DNA of 64,000 nt from Parvibium lacunae (GCF_003335215.1 NZ_QPGB01000002.1:637080-701079), one strand, 5' to 3'; numbered from the stretch's first letter, positions 54,771 to 64,000 are shown. The notes: a model not told the origin generated them from the letters alone. Numbers and translations: made by a program.

Positions 54771-56069
54771 CTAATTCTTCAACCGCCACTCAGCACTCTG
54801 TGCGTGCGCTTGCAAACCTTCGCCATAGGCCAATGTCGCCGCAACCTTACCTAACGTTTGTGCGCCCGCTGGTGAAACGTGAATAATGCTGGAACGCTTT
54901 TGGAAATCGTACACACCAAGCGGTGAGGAGAAGCGTGCAGTACGCATGGTGGGCAGTACGTGGTTGGGACCAGCGCAATAATCCCCCAATGATTCGGAGC
55001 TGTAGGGGCCAAGGAACATCGCGCCGGCGTGGCGGATTTTGGCGGCGAGTTCGGTGGCGTTTTGCGTGGAAATTTCTAAGTGTTCAGCGGCGATGTTGTT
55101 CGCAATCTCGCACGCTTCATCTAAATCGCGCACTTGAATCAACGCGCCCCGATCCGCGAGTGAGGTACGAATGGTCTCCGCACGCGGCATAGTTGGGAGC
55201 TGTTTGGCAATGCTGGCTTCTACCGCCTCAATAAATGCAACATCCGGACAGAGCAGAATGGCCTGCGCCATTTCGTCGTGCTCGGCTTGCGAGAACAAGT
55301 CCATCGCAATCCAATCGGGGTTGGTATGAGCATCGCAAATAATTAAAATTTCCGAAGGGCCGGCAATCATGTCGATACCGACCAAGCCAAACACGCGGCG
55401 CTTGGCAGCGGCCACATAGGCATTACCGGGGCCAACAATTTTATCAACCGGTGGTACAGTAGCCGTGCCATACGCCAATGCGCCGACGGCTTGCGCCCCA
55501 CCGATGGTGAAGACACGTGTGACGCCAGCAATGTGGGCTGCTGCGAGGACGAGCGGATTTTTTACGCCATCGGGCGTGGGCACGACCATGATAATTTCTT
55601 GCACGCCCGCCACCTTAGCAGGCATGGCATTCATGAGCACCGAAGAGGGGTAGGCCGCTTTACCGCCAGGCACATAAATGCCGACGCGATCCAGTGGCGT
55701 GATTTTTTGACCAAGCACCGTGCCATCGGCTTCGGTGTATTGCCAAGAATCTTGCTTTTGCTTTTCGTGATAGCTGCGCACACGGGCGGCGGCGGCCTCG
55801 AGCGCGGTGCGCTGCTCAGTAGATAAGCCATCAAACGCAGCTTTGAGTTCGCTGGCGGGTAGTTCGAGCTGCGCCATGCTGTGTGCAGGTACCCGATCAA
55901 AGCGCTGGGTGTATTCCAGTACCGCCGCATCACCCCGCTTTTTAACGTCGACCAGAATCTCAGTGACGGCATTTTCAATCCGTGTATCGTCTTCCGCTTC
56001 GTAGGCCAACAAGGTTTTGAGTTGTTCGGCAAAATCGGCTTGGGTGGAATTGAGTTTACGAATCAGCAT
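54771..56069 (-). CDS. hisD: Histidinol dehydrogenase HisD
   Basis: HisD carries out the last two oxidations of histidine synthesis with NAD and zinc. The 432 residues show [19 protein letters not shown] near residue 125, [29 protein letters not shown] near 195, [11 protein letters not shown] near 222 and the zinc/catalytic region [12 protein letters not shown] near 255. The ATG at 56069 has GAGAT at good spacing; the longer frame to 56123 is unlike the family. It follows hisG by 31 bases. Unlike the usual order, hisC does not follow; instead the DUF2867 and truC genes do. Confidence 0.96.
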   Translation of the reverse strand: MLIRKLNSTQADFAEQLKTLLAYEAEDDTRIENAVTEILVDVKKRGDAAVLEYTQRFDRVPAHSMAQLELPASELKAAFDGLSTEQRTALEAAAARVRSYHEKQKQDSWQYTEADGTVLGQKITPLDRVGIYVPGGKAAYPSSVLMNAMPAKVAGVQEIIMVVPTPDGVKNPLVLAAAHIAGVTRVFTIGGAQAVGALAYGTATVPPVDKIVGPGNAYVAAAKRRVFGLVGIDMIAGPSEILIICDAHTNPDWIAMDLFSQAEHDEMAQAILLCPDVAFIEAVEASIAKQLPTMPRAETIRTSLADRGALIQVRDLDEACEIANNIAAEHLEISTQNATELAAKIRHAGAMFLGPYSSESLGDYCAGPNHVLPTMRTARFSSPLGVYDFQKRSSIIHVSPAGAQTLGKVAATLAYGEGLQAHAQSAEWRLKN

Positions 56070-56100
56070 GGGTATCTCAACAAAGGCAATGTTTGGCCAA

Positions 56101-56739
56101 CTATTTTTGGCTAGCTTGTTCAAAGGCGGCCAACAAAGGCTGTAAGGCGGTGTGCTTCATTTTGAGGGCGGCTTGGTTCACTACCAAGCGTGAAGAAATT
56201 GTCATGATCTCTTCAACTTCCACCAAGTTATTTGCGCGCAGCGTGCCGCCGGTGGAGACCAAATCCACAATCACGTCGGCCAAGCCCACTAAGGGGGCCA
56301 GTTCCATTGAGCCATACAGCTTGATGATATCGACGTGCACGCCTTTGGCGGCAAAGTGTTCACGGGCGGTTTTTACATATTTGGTCGCCACACGTAAACG
56401 TGCGCCTTGCTTGACGGCATTGGCGTAATCAAAGTCTTTGGCGGTGGCCACGCTCATGCGGCATTTGGCAATTTGCAAATCAATCGGCTGATAGAGGCCT
56501 TCGCCGCCGTGTTCGAGCAGCACATCTTTACCGGCAATACCAAAGTCGGCGGCGCCATATTGCACATAGGTCGGCACATCGCTAGCGCGCACAATCAGCA
56601 GACGCAGATTGGGATCGCTGGTGGGCAAAATCAGCTTGCGCGAACTTTCTGGTTTTTCAGCGCAATGCACCCCCGCCGCTTCGAGCAGGGGTTGGGTTTC
56701 TTCAAAAATACGGCCTTTAGAAAGGGCAAGGGTCAACAT
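56101..56739 (-). CDS. hisG: ATP phosphoribosyltransferase HisG (short form)
   Basis: HisG starts histidine synthesis by joining ATP and PRPP. At 212 residues it is the short form, lacking the C-terminal regulatory domain, and such HisG proteins need HisZ as partner; hisZ is not in the window. Motifs: [20 protein letters not shown] at the start, [15 protein letters not shown] near 65, [14 protein letters not shown] near 115, and the PRPP loop [19 protein letters not shown] near 155. It lies between murA and hisD. Confidence 0.96.
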   Translation of the reverse strand: MLTLALSKGRIFEETQPLLEAAGVHCAEKPESSRKLILPTSDPNLRLLIVRASDVPTYVQYGAADFGIAGKDVLLEHGGEGLYQPIDLQIAKCRMSVATAKDFDYANAVKQGARLRVATKYVKTAREHFAAKGVHVDIIKLYGSMELAPLVGLADVIVDLVSTGGTLRANNLVEVEEIMTISSRLVVNQAALKMKHTALQPLLAAFEQASQK

Positions 56740-56775
56740 GATGGCTGGCCAACTGGGGCATAAATGGGTTGCATA

Positions 56776-58029
56776 TTATTGAACACGTTGGATGTCAGCA
56801 CCCAACGCCGTGAGTTTGGCTTCCATCTTATCGTAACCACGATCCAAGTGGTAAATCCGCTCAATCGTGGTTTGGCCTTGCGCGACCAAGCCCGCAATCA
56901 CCAAGCTGGCAGAAGCGCGCAGGTCGGTTGCCATAACAGTGGCACCGGATAAATTGGGAACCCCTTTAATGACCGCTGTGTGGCCATCGATTTCGATGTC
57001 AGCGCCAAGACGACGTAATTCCTGCACATGCATAAAACGATTTTCAAAGATCGTCTCATGAATCACACTGGTTCCTTGCGCAATGGTATTCACCGCCATG
57101 AGCTGGGCTTGCATGTCTGTGGCAAACGCGGGATAAGGCGCGGTTCTCGCGCCAATCGCGGTGGGCCGCTGGGCCGCGACAAGACGAATCCAATCATCGC
57201 CCGTAGTGATCTGTGCGCCCATTTCACGCAATTTTTCGAGGGTTGCTTCCATGCTGGCAGGATCGGCCTGTGTCAAGGTGACCTCTCCACCGGTTGCCAA
57301 CACCGCGCACAAAAAGCTACCCGCCTCGATACGGTCTGGCATGATGCTGTGGCTGCCCCCCTGCAGTGCGCTCACTCCCTGCACGACTAAGCGGTCGGTG
57401 CCAATACCGTCGATCTTGGCGCCCATGCTGACCAGCAAATTGGCTAGATCGTTGACCTCTGGCTCACGGGCCGCATTTTCAAACACGGTTTCACCCTCTG
57501 CCAGCACCGCTGCCATCAATAAATTTTCCGTGCCGGTGACCGTAATCATATCGGTCAAAATGCGTGCGCCCCGCAGGCGTTTGGCTTGGGCATGGATATA
57601 GCCATGTTCAACGTGAATCTCCGCCCCCATTAACTGCAAGCCTTTGATATGCTGATCAACCGGACGCTGACCAATGGCACACCCCCCAGGCAGGGAAACT
57701 TTGGCCTCACCAAAGCGGGCGAGCAACGGCCCGAGAACCAGAATAGCGGCACGCATGGTTTTGACCAATTCATAGGGAGCGACCGGGGTAATGTCTGCAG
57801 GCGTGGCGAGGCTCATTCGTCCTCCACCATGCAGCTCTATATGCGTTCCGATCTGCCGCAATAACTTGTTCATCGTGCGGATATCTTGCAACTCGGGCAC
57901 GTTGTTCAGGTAGAGCGTGTCGGCGGTCAGTAAGCTGGCGCAAAGAATAGGTAACGCCGCATTTTTAGCGCCGGAGACGGCGACTTCACCCTGCAAACGC
58001 TGTCCACCACGAATAATCAGTTTGTCCAT
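56776..58029 (-). CDS. murA: UDP-N-acetylglucosamine 1-carboxyvinyltransferase MurA
   Basis: MurA takes the first committed step of peptidoglycan synthesis, moving enolpyruvate to UDP-GlcNAc, and is the fosfomycin target. The 417 residues begin [20 protein letters not shown] (K22-N23 region follows in AKNAALPIL). The active-site loop near residue 115 reads [19 protein letters not shown], with the Cys that reacts with fosfomycin. The C-terminal [20 protein letters not shown] is typical. It sits between ibaG and hisG, as in other betaproteobacteria. Confidence 0.97.
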   Translation of the reverse strand: MDKLIIRGGQRLQGEVAVSGAKNAALPILCASLLTADTLYLNNVPELQDIRTMNKLLRQIGTHIELHGGGRMSLATPADITPVAPYELVKTMRAAILVLGPLLARFGEAKVSLPGGCAIGQRPVDQHIKGLQLMGAEIHVEHGYIHAQAKRLRGARILTDMITVTGTENLLMAAVLAEGETVFENAAREPEVNDLANLLVSMGAKIDGIGTDRLVVQGVSALQGGSHSIMPDRIEAGSFLCAVLATGGEVTLTQADPASMEATLEKLREMGAQITTGDDWIRLVAAQRPTAIGARTAPYPAFATDMQAQLMAVNTIAQGTSVIHETIFENRFMHVQELRRLGADIEIDGHTAVIKGVPNLSGATVMATDLRASASLVIAGLVAQGQTTIERIYHLDRGYDKMEAKLTALGADIQRVQ

Positions 58030-58102
58030 AATTTTCTTGAATCATCACCCATACAATAAAAGCCTGCTGCAACCGATGCGCAATTGCAGCCCACGTTTCT
58101 TA

Positions 58103-58354
58103 TTATTGAGTTTGCTGGTTTTCCCACTCACTGGGGGTTAATGTTTTCATTGATAAAGCGTGAATCTCTTCACGCATGCGTTCGCCCAAACCGGCATAGA
58201 CTTTTTGGTGGCGCTGCACGGCGCGCAAGCCTTCGAAGGCCGTTGAAACGATCGTCGCATAAAAGTGGCGGCCATCGCCTTCTACTTGCAAATGCGCACA
58301 AGGTAGAGCAGCGGCAATATAATCGCGCACATTCTCTGGGGTTGGGTTTTCCAT
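58103..58354 (-). CDS. ibaG: BolA-family protein, IbaG type
   Basis: This small protein (83 residues) has EGDGRHFYATIVSTAFEGL and RHQKVYAGLGERMREEIHAL, ending with SMKTLTPSEW, the IbaG/YrbA form of BolA. Such proteins bind [2Fe-2S] with monothiol glutaredoxins through a conserved His (in EIHALS). Three ATG codons stand in a row; AAGAG directly before the first is best spaced for the third (58354). It precedes murA, as ibaG does in E. coli. Confidence 0.9.
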   Translation of the reverse strand: MENPTPENVRDYIAAALPCAHLQVEGDGRHFYATIVSTAFEGLRAVQRHQKVYAGLGERMREEIHALSMKTLTPSEWENQQTQ

Positions 58355-58371
58355 CATCATCTCTTATTCAA

Positions 58372-59145
58372 TCAATGCCGTAGTTTATAGCCACGCCGCA
58401 GCATGCTCAGCGCCACTGTCGCCACCACCGCAAAACTTATCAAGACCACGCTCAGGCTGTGCCACGGGGACACATCGGAGACGCCGAAGAAGCCATAACG
58501 GAAGCCATCAATCATGTAAAAGAAAGGATTGAAGTGCGACACTGTGTACCAAAATGCGGGCAACGAATGCACCGAATAAAACACGCCCGATAAAAAGGTC
58601 GCGGGCATGATTAAAAAGTTTTGGAAAGCGGCAAGCTGATCAAATTTTTCAGCCCAAATCCCCGCAATCAAGCCCAACGTGCCGAGCAAGGCGCTGCCGA
58701 GCACTGCAAAAATCAGAATCCACCCCGGCGCGACAAAACTGAGTTTGGCGGCCCACGCGGTCACAATAAACACACCCAACCCAACCGATACGCCGCGCAC
58801 CATCGCCGCCAACACATAGGCGCTAAACAGGGTTAATGCTGAGAGCGGGGGCAACAAAATAAACACGATGTTGCCCGTGATTTTGGACTGGATGAGTGAG
58901 GATGAAGTATTGGCAAACGCATTTTGCAAAACCGACATCATCACCAAGCCGGGCACCAAAAAGCTGGTGTAGCTCACACTGTCGTACACCCGCACATGGT
59001 CTTCCAGCACATGGCCGAAAATCAGCAAGTACAACACGGCGGTGAGCACGGGCGCGGCAATCGTCTGGAAACTCACTTTCCAGAACCGCAGCGTTTCTTT
59101 GTACAGCAAGGTACGAAAGCCGTTCATGTTGCTGATGCCACTCAT
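58372..59145 (-). CDS. ABC-2 type transporter permease
   Basis: The 257 residues form about six membrane helices in the ABC-2 fold: a short amphipathic start (FRTLLYKETLRFWKVSF), then SFLVPGLVMMSVLQNAFANT near residue 62, FLSGVFYSVHSLPAFWYTVS near 190, and HFNPFFYMIDGFRYGFFGVS near 208. The last is the family signature. Its ATG overlaps the ATPase stop by four bases. The pair resembles YadG/YadH of E. coli. The substrate is unknown. Confidence 0.92.
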   Translation of the reverse strand: MSGISNMNGFRTLLYKETLRFWKVSFQTIAAPVLTAVLYLLIFGHVLEDHVRVYDSVSYTSFLVPGLVMMSVLQNAFANTSSSLIQSKITGNIVFILLPPLSALTLFSAYVLAAMVRGVSVGLGVFIVTAWAAKLSFVAPGWILIFAVLGSALLGTLGLIAGIWAEKFDQLAAFQNFLIMPATFLSGVFYSVHSLPAFWYTVSHFNPFFYMIDGFRYGFFGVSDVSPWHSLSVVLISFAVVATVALSMLRRGYKLRH

Positions 59146-60065
59146 GCCGCCACCTTGCTGTTGTTTTGCATAAGCTGCACAAAGACATCTTCTAAATCAG
59201 CGCGCTCCACTTGCACGTCATCTAATTGCACCCCCGCCTCACGACATGCGCACAAAATAGATTCAAGCTCGTTATAACTGGTCATGCGCAGACGAATGCG
59301 ATTGTTTATTCGAGTTGCCGCTTGTTCAATTTGCTTTTCCAACACGCTTGCGGGTAGCGTACCTTGATAAGAGAGGCGCAAGCTCAGTCCCGCAAAGCGC
59401 TTGAGCAAATCATCGGTTTTTTCCAGCGCCACCACGCGGCCACTCTTGAGCATGGCCAAGCGCGTACAGAGTTGCTCCGCCTCTTCCAGGTAATGCGTGG
59501 TCAGCACAATCGTGTGGCCCTGCTGATTCAGCTGAGCAATGAATTTCCACAGGGTTTGCCGCAGCTCTACATCCACCCCCGCCGTCGGCTCATCCAGAAT
59601 AATCACGGGCGGCTTATGCACCAAAGCTTGCGCCACCAGCACCCGCCGCTTCATGCCGCCGGACAAGGCGCGCATATTGCTATCGGCTTTTTGAGTGAGG
59701 TCGAGATGGGCAAGGATTTCGTCAATCCAATCATCATTCTTGCGCAGGCCGTAATAGCCCGACTGCAAGCGCAGCGTTTCGCGCACGGTAAAGAAAGGGT
59801 CAAACACCAGCTCTTGCGGCACCACGCCCAGCATACGCCGGGCTTGCTGGTAGTCCGTCACCACATCATGGCCGTGAATCTGCGCCGAGCCGCCCGTTGC
59901 GCGGGTCAACCCCGCCAAAATACTAATCAGCGTCGTCTTGCCCGCCCCATTCGGGCCAAGCAGGCCAAAAAACTCGCCCTGCTCAACGGAAAACGAGACC
60001 GAATCCAAGGCCTGCAAGCCTTTGTAAGCTTTGCTGAGTTGGTGAATATGGAGGGCGGGAGGCAT
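59142..60065 (-). CDS. ABC-2 exporter ATP-binding protein
   Basis: From the ATG at 60065 the protein has 307 residues. It carries Walker A GLLGPNGAGKTTLISILAGL (near residue 38), a Q-loop in VVPQELVFDPFFTVRE, the signature ALSGGMKRRVLVAQAL near 135, Walker B VIILDEPTAGVD near 158 and the switch His in IVLTTHYLEEAEQL. A C-terminal ~80-residue extension follows. The frame is open to 60167, but the extra residues are unlike the family. It works with the downstream permease and resembles YadG; the cargo is unknown. Confidence 0.93.
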   Translation of the reverse strand: MPPALHIHQLSKAYKGLQALDSVSFSVEQGEFFGLLGPNGAGKTTLISILAGLTRATGGSAQIHGHDVVTDYQQARRMLGVVPQELVFDPFFTVRETLRLQSGYYGLRKNDDWIDEILAHLDLTQKADSNMRALSGGMKRRVLVAQALVHKPPVIILDEPTAGVDVELRQTLWKFIAQLNQQGHTIVLTTHYLEEAEQLCTRLAMLKSGRVVALEKTDDLLKRFAGLSLRLSYQGTLPASVLEKQIEQAATRINNRIRLRMTSYNELESILCACREAGVQLDDVQVERADLEDVFVQLMQNNSKVAA

Positions 60066-60367
60066 GAGGCAAAGAGATAAAACTAAAGAGCTCATTATAA
60101 ATGAGCATCGATCAAGATAGATGTCATGCAACGAAACAGTCCCGCCAACATAGCGGGACTGTCTCATCCTCTTTTTGCAGAAATGCGGCCAATCAAATCA
60201 AACAACGGAAGCCAGCTTACTCGCTAAAGCCGCCGCCAGTGTCTTATCATCCCGCTGCTGCGCGTAGCGCTGCGGCCTTTACCTCTCTTTTGGCTCCAGC
60301 TGCTCTCGCTTAACTTGCGATGCAAGCTAGCCTACGCCGAAAAACCGCAAAGCACTATCCCAGGGTG
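60066..60367. other. 302-base gap between metK and the ABC exporter; no gene found
   Basis: The gap contains the hairpin terminator at 60136-60162. On the minus strand a 20-codon frame ends [10 protein letters not shown] (60250-60279), the same ten residues as the end of MetK 120 bases upstream but with different codons. No frame in the gap has a start, a ribosome site and reasonable length, so I call no gene here. Confidence 0.6.
60136..60162 (-). terminator. Terminator hairpin downstream of metK
   Basis: ACAGTCCCGC and GCGGGACTGT form a perfect ten-base-pair stem around a seven-base loop, 206 bases after the metK stop. On the minus strand the stem is followed by TTTCGTTG, a partial T-run; on the plus strand by CTCATCCTCTTTTT. 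Confidence 0.75.
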
Positions 60368-61531
60368 TTACAACCCTGCAGCAGCACGCAGTGCAGCTGC
60401 CTTATCGGTTCGTTCCCAGCTGAATTCCGGCTCTTCGCGGCCAAAGTGGCCGTAGGCGGCGGTTTTGCTATAGATCGGGCGCAGAAGATCCAGCATTTGA
60501 ATAATGCCTTTGGGGCGTAGATCAAAATGCTCATTCACCAGAGCGGCGAGTTTTTCATCGCTCACCACACCCGTGCCTTCGGTGTACACGGTGATGTTGA
60601 TGGGTTTCGCGACACCAATCGCGTAGCTCACCTGAATCTGGCATTGTTTTGCCAAACCAGCAGCCACGATGTTTTTCGCCACATAGCGGGCGGCGTAGGC
60701 AGCGGAACGATCCACCTTGGTGGGGTCTTTGCCGGAGAACGCGCCACCGCCGTGCGGGCAGGCACCGCCGTAGGTATCCACAATGATTTTACGGCCTGTT
60801 AAGCCGCAATCGCCTTGCGGGCCGCCAATCACAAAACGGCCAGTGGGGTTAACCAAGTATTTGGTGTCTTGCAGGAAGTGGCTGGGCAGCGCAGGCTTGA
60901 TGATTTCTTCAATCACAGCCTCACGGATTTGCTCTTGGGTGATATCCGGCGCATGCTGGGTCGAGAGCACCACGGTATCAATGCTGACGGGTTTGCCATC
61001 GACATAACGGAAGGTCACTTGGGACTTCGCATCGGGGCGCAGCCAAGGCAGGCGGCCATCTTTACGCAAGAGTGACTGACGCTCCACCAGGCGGTGAGCG
61101 TAGTAAATGGGGGCCGGCATCAATTCGGGCGTTTCATCACAGGCATAACCAAACATCAAGCCCTGGTCACCCGCGCCGGTGTTCAGGTAGTCATCCGAAG
61201 CATGATCCACGCCTTGGGCGATATCGGGCGACTGTTTGTCGTAAGCGACCAAAACCGCACAGCCTTTGTAATCAATGCCGTAATCGGTATTGTCGTAGCC
61301 GATGCGTTTGATGGTGTCACGGGCCACCTGGATGTAATCCACATTCGCGGTGGTGGTAATTTCACCGGCCAACACGACCAAACCGGTATTACAAAGTGTC
61401 TCAGCGGCGACGCGGGCATATTTGTCCTGTGCGAAAATAGCGTCAATCACCGCATCGGAGATTTGGTCGGCTACTTTATCGGGATGGCCTTCCGACACGG
61501 ACTCGGAAGTAAAGAGAAAATCGTTTGACAT
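60368..61531 (-). CDS. metK: S-adenosylmethionine synthetase
   Basis: MetK makes SAM from methionine and ATP. The 387 residues start with [20 protein letters not shown] (metal and ATP residues). [20 protein letters not shown] lies near residue 118 and [20 protein letters not shown] near 260; these are the two family signatures. Length is normal. It stands alone on the minus strand, diverging from lpxL, with a leader of about 140 bases if the TATAAT at 61677 is its promoter. The C-terminus is alanine-rich ([11 protein letters not shown]). Confidence 0.98.
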   Translation of the reverse strand: MSNDFLFTSESVSEGHPDKVADQISDAVIDAIFAQDKYARVAAETLCNTGLVVLAGEITTTANVDYIQVARDTIKRIGYDNTDYGIDYKGCAVLVAYDKQSPDIAQGVDHASDDYLNTGAGDQGLMFGYACDETPELMPAPIYYAHRLVERQSLLRKDGRLPWLRPDAKSQVTFRYVDGKPVSIDTVVLSTQHAPDITQEQIREAVIEEIIKPALPSHFLQDTKYLVNPTGRFVIGGPQGDCGLTGRKIIVDTYGGACPHGGGAFSGKDPTKVDRSAAYAARYVAKNIVAAGLAKQCQIQVSYAIGVAKPINITVYTEGTGVVSDEKLAALVNEHFDLRPKGIIQMLDLLRPIYSKTAAYGHFGREEPEFSWERTDKAAALRAAAGL

Positions 61532-61682
61532 AGCACACTCCTAAACATATACAGGGTTGGTTGGCGCTGCCAACTCACTTGTACTTAGTGGAGCGGCGAA
61601 CGCTTTAGCAGTATTTGGAATCGCCCTGCAAGTTGTTCACGGTCATCTGGCGATGAGCTTAACTCGGCGATAGCGCATTATA
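61532..61682 (-). promoter_or_regulatory. metK promoter and long leader, possible regulatory RNA
   Basis: On the minus strand a TATAAT (61677-61682) has no good -35 but is otherwise a perfect -10. It would leave about 140 bases before the metK ATG. The leader can fold: GTTGGC-AGC-GCCAAC forms a perfect six-base-pair hairpin shortly before the ribosome site (AGGAG), and GGCGA/TCGCC pair further up. A hairpin so close to the ribosome site could control translation. I do not recognise a named SAM riboswitch class. Confidence 0.45.
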
Positions 61683-61715
61683 GCGGTTTTATATATTTAA
61701 CGTGAGTGGCGCGGT

Positions 61716-62621
61716 TTGGATACATTTTTAGGAAACTTCTTGCTAGGGGCTTGGCGCTTGTTAGGCTGCCTGCCGCTGCGTACGTTACATATGCTGGGCG
61801 GGCTGGGTGGCCAGTTAGCCACTTGGTTCAGCGCCGCGCTCACCGCACGTATTCAAGCCAACCTAGGCCAAGCGGGTCTGCTCGCGCACACCACCCCGAA
61901 GCAAGTATTACGCGAACTGGGCAAAGGCGCACTGGAACTAGCCGCAGTCTGGTTTCGCCCGCCCCTTACGCGTGCGGTTGAGGTGCGCGGCTGGGAACAC
62001 GCGCAAGCGGCGGCGCAAGCGGGTAAAGGCATTTTGTACCTCACCCCCCACCTCGGTTGTTTTGAAATTACCGCCCGTTGGCTGGGCACACAGGCTCCGA
62101 TTACTGTGATGTACCGTCCCCCACGTAAGGCGTGGCTACGCCCCCTGGCCGAAGACGCGCGGGGTACGGCCGCCGTCAAGCTGGCCAGCGCTGATTTGAG
62201 TGGGGTTCGTAAATTGGTGCGCGCACTCAAGAATGGCGAGACCATTGGTCTACTACCCGACCAAGTCCCCGGTAATGGCGAAGGCGTGTGGGTGCCATTT
62301 TTTGGTCGGCCTGCCTACACCATGACCTTACCCGCCCGGCTGCATGAACTCACGGACGCAACCATTTTGCTGACTTGGGGCGAACGCTTACCCAAAGGAC
62401 GGGGTTACATCATGCACATTGAACCCCTGCCCGCTCCGCTACAGGGGTCACTCGAAGAACAAACCGCCCAGATCAATGCGGCCATGGAAATGCTGATTCG
62501 CCGCTGCCCCAGCCAATATTTGTGGACGTATAACCGCTACAAAACACCGAAAGGCGCGCCTCCCGCAAGCGGCGCAAATTCAACCGATGAGGCTAAGGAC
62601 ACACATGAAGCAAAAGCTTAA
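61716..62621 (+). CDS. lpxL: Lipid A biosynthesis acyltransferase (LpxL/HtrB type), TTG start
   Basis: This 301-residue membrane-anchored acyltransferase adds a secondary acyl chain to lipid A. It has an N-terminal hydrophobic segment (LGNFLLGAWRLLGCLPL), the catalytic H-x4-E as HLGCFE near residue 113, and GLLPDQVPGNGEGVWVPFFG near 188. A stop lies six codons upstream in frame and no ATG fits, so the TTG at 61716 is the only plausible start. The C-terminal tail is low-complexity. It overlaps the next acyltransferase by 17 bases. Confidence 0.9.
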   Translation: MDTFLGNFLLGAWRLLGCLPLRTLHMLGGLGGQLATWFSAALTARIQANLGQAGLLAHTTPKQVLRELGKGALELAAVWFRPPLTRAVEVRGWEHAQAAAQAGKGILYLTPHLGCFEITARWLGTQAPITVMYRPPRKAWLRPLAEDARGTAAVKLASADLSGVRKLVRALKNGETIGLLPDQVPGNGEGVWVPFFGRPAYTMTLPARLHELTDATILLTWGERLPKGRGYIMHIEPLPAPLQGSLEEQTAQINAAMEMLIRRCPSQYLWTYNRYKTPKGAPPASGANSTDEAKDTHEAKA

Positions 62622-63489
62622 CGCCCTGCTGACGTGGTTTGGGATTGGCTGCTTCGTGCTGCTCGGTTGCTTACCGCTGCCCGTGCTGCGTGGTCTCGGC
62701 TGGTTGATCGCGCAACTCGCCTATCCGTTTGCGCGAGAACGGCGGCATGTGATTGCCACGAATTTACAGCTATGCTTTCCAGACCTCAGCGAGCAGCAGC
62801 GCCAGCGCCTACTCAAGCGTCATCTCGTTGCTTTTGTACAGAGTTTTTTGGATCGCAGCATTCTGTGGTGCCAACCCGCTTGGCGGGTGCGGCGCTTGGT
62901 GCGCTTAAGCGGGCTGGAACATGCTGCCGCCTTAGGAGATCAAGCGTTTTTCTTCTTAGGTGCGCATTTTGTAGGGCTGGATGCGGCCTGGACGCGCATT
63001 TCGATGGAGCACAAACTCATTGGCATGTACATCCGCCAAAAGAATCGGGTATTTGATCAATGGATGCGCGACCGCCGCGACCGCTTTGGCGAAAATCTCG
63101 GGCTAACGCGACAAGACGGGATTCGTCCCGCGCTGCGGGCACTCAAGCAAGGCTTTCATTTTCTGTATTTCCCCGACATGGATTACGGCCCAGAAGATGC
63201 GATTTTTGTTCCCTTCTTTGGTATTCCGGCTGCCACCATCACCGCCACCTCACGCATGGCCAAGGCGGCTGGGGCTGCCATATTGCCTGTGACCATTCGC
63301 ATGACTTGGCGTGGTTATGAAGTTGCCATCTTGCCGCCGTGGCCGAATTACCCATCCGGGGACGATGCTGCCGATGCCCGCCAACTGAATGCCTGGATTG
63401 AATCCCTCGTCCCCAGCATGCCAGAGCAATATTTTTGGGTACACAAACGGTTTAAGACCCGCCCGCCGGGTGTGGCTAAGGTTTACTGA
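62605..63489 (+). CDS. Second lipid A acyltransferase (LpxL/LpxM family)
   Basis: This 294-residue homologue of the preceding gene has the membrane segment FGIGCFVLLGCLPLPVL, the catalytic H-x4-D as HFVGLD near residue 117, and FPDMDYGPEDAIFVPFFGIP near 185. AAGGA nine bases before the ATG at 62605 supports that start. The tandem pair probably attaches two different secondary acyl chains; which does which is not clear from sequence. dapF follows after 21 bases, a common betaproteobacterial order. Confidence 0.9.
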   Translation: MKQKLNALLTWFGIGCFVLLGCLPLPVLRGLGWLIAQLAYPFARERRHVIATNLQLCFPDLSEQQRQRLLKRHLVAFVQSFLDRSILWCQPAWRVRRLVRLSGLEHAAALGDQAFFFLGAHFVGLDAAWTRISMEHKLIGMYIRQKNRVFDQWMRDRRDRFGENLGLTRQDGIRPALRALKQGFHFLYFPDMDYGPEDAIFVPFFGIPAATITATSRMAKAAGAAILPVTIRMTWRGYEVAILPPWPNYPSGDDAADARQLNAWIESLVPSMPEQYFWVHKRFKTRPPGVAKVY

Positions 63490-63510
63490 GTTTTCTTGCA
63501 TAATGCGCTT

Positions 63511-64000
63511 ATGAAAATCAAATTTACTAAGATGCACGGCGCTGGCAATGACTTTGTAGTCATTGACGGCATCCATCAATCCATTCAATTCACGCCCGCA
63601 CAGTGGCAGGCAATCGCGCACCGCCAGTTCGGCATTGGCGCCGACCAGATGCTCTTGGTAGAGCGCAGCGCCCTGCCCGGGATTGATTTCAAATACCGCA
63701 TCATGAATGCCGATGGCAACGAAGTGGAGCACTGTGGCAATGGCTCGCGTTGTTTTGTGCGCTTTGTGCATGACCAGGGGTTAACTGATAAAACCACCAT
63801 CAAGGTTGAAACCCTCAGCGGTATTCTGACCTTGCAATTACATGAGGCTGGGCGTGTGACGGTGCAAATGGGCGTCCCGCGTTTTACCGCAAGCGATATT
63901 CCGTTTGACGCCACCGGCTTAAGCACGACCGAGGTTGGCAACACCACGCAATACACCCACCCACAGTATGCCGATACGCCTTTTTGCGTAGCGTCGATGG
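63511..64000 (+). CDS. dapF: Diaminopimelate epimerase (N-terminal part, runs off the window)
   Basis: DapF converts LL- to meso-diaminopimelate for lysine and peptidoglycan. The 163 visible codons start [20 protein letters not shown] and include the first catalytic Cys in [15 protein letters not shown] near residue 75. The second catalytic Cys lies beyond the edge. The frame stays open to base 64000. Confidence 0.96.
   Translation, partial: MKIKFTKMHGAGNDFVVIDGIHQSIQFTPAQWQAIAHRQFGIGADQMLLVERSALPGIDFKYRIMNADGNEVEHCGNGSRCFVRFVHDQGLTDKTTIKVETLSGILTLQLHEAGRVTVQMGVPRFTASDIPFDATGLSTTEVGNTTQYTHPQYADTPFCVASM

Noticed and set aside
59364..60080. 238-codon plus-strand open frame
   Set aside because: It is the antisense shadow of the ABC ATPase gene, whose Walker and signature motifs are all on the minus strand.
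60101..60313. 70-codon plus-strand open frame between metK and the ABC exporter
   Set aside because: It passes through the metK terminator hairpin and has no ribosome site or domain.
61094..61528. 144-codon plus-strand open frame
   Set aside because: It is antisense to metK and lacks a ribosome site.

Overview
The window reads as a chromosomal segment of a betaproteobacterium, most likely order Burkholderiales. The reasons are the order murA-hisG-hisD ... hisB-hisH-hisA-hisF-hisI-hisE-hinT-tatA-tatB, the mreBCD-mrdA-rodA, gatCAB and rpe-gph-trpE blocks, the EarP/EF-P pair, and a leucine/isovalerate (liu) catabolic cluster carrying aceK. Genus cannot be read from the sequence. No rRNA, tRNA or CRISPR array was seen. 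Most of the window is tightly packed core metabolism.

Layout. 1-5.9 kb: a minus-strand run from hisB to tatB (histidine synthesis, hinT, twin-arginine export), with hisC divergent on the plus strand. 6.1-9.9 kb: accessory DNA holding an AT-rich secreted protein, two polymorphic-toxin C-terminal pieces each coupled to a probable immunity gene, a LysM remnant, and a repeated motif. 9.9-12.4 kb: small membrane proteins and an SGNH hydrolase. 12.4-26 kb: liuR-liuA-aceK-thiolase-SDR-liuB-unknown-liuC-liuD-liuE on the minus strand, and a metallo-beta-lactamase-fold hydrolase divergent from liuR. 26-31.7 kb: the rod-shape operon mreB-mreC-mreD-mrdA-rodA. 31.9-37.2 kb: gatC-gatA-gatB, a ubiquinone-type hydroxylase and dsbC. 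37.3-42.5 kb: mltA, a 48-residue membrane protein, apaG, rpe, gph and trpE, the last preceded by a possible Trp-codon leader. 42.5-44.8 kb: a DMT exporter, an unknown membrane protein and a cluster of gene fragments (cysteine desulfurase tail, IS30 transposase, ExbD tail). 44.8-50.9 kb: lipA, lipB, an alpha/beta hydrolase, and an AceE-type E1 divergent from an Lrp-family regulator. 50.9-54.7 kb: earP-efp, an EF-hand protein, truC and a DUF2867 protein. 54.8-60.1 kb: hisD-hisG-murA-ibaG and an ABC-2 exporter. 60.4-64 kb: metK, two lipid A acyltransferases and the start of dapF.

How the genes work together. HisG, E, I, A, H/F, B, C and D give an almost complete histidine pathway, but the locus is split: about 49 kb lies between hisD and hisB, and hisC is inverted. 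The liu cluster converts isovaleryl-CoA to acetyl-CoA and acetoacetate. AceK, which controls the isocitrate branch to the glyoxylate shunt, sits inside it. LipB and LipA make the lipoyl cofactor used by 2-oxoacid dehydrogenases; the nearby E1 has no E2 or E3 partner in view. EarP modifies EF-P, which keeps the target Arg32.

I did not find a clearly new multi-gene system. The parts that best repay a second look are the toxin/immunity remnants, the unknown secreted protein translationally coupled to liuC, the Trp leader before trpE, the E1/Lrp pair, and the long metK leader.
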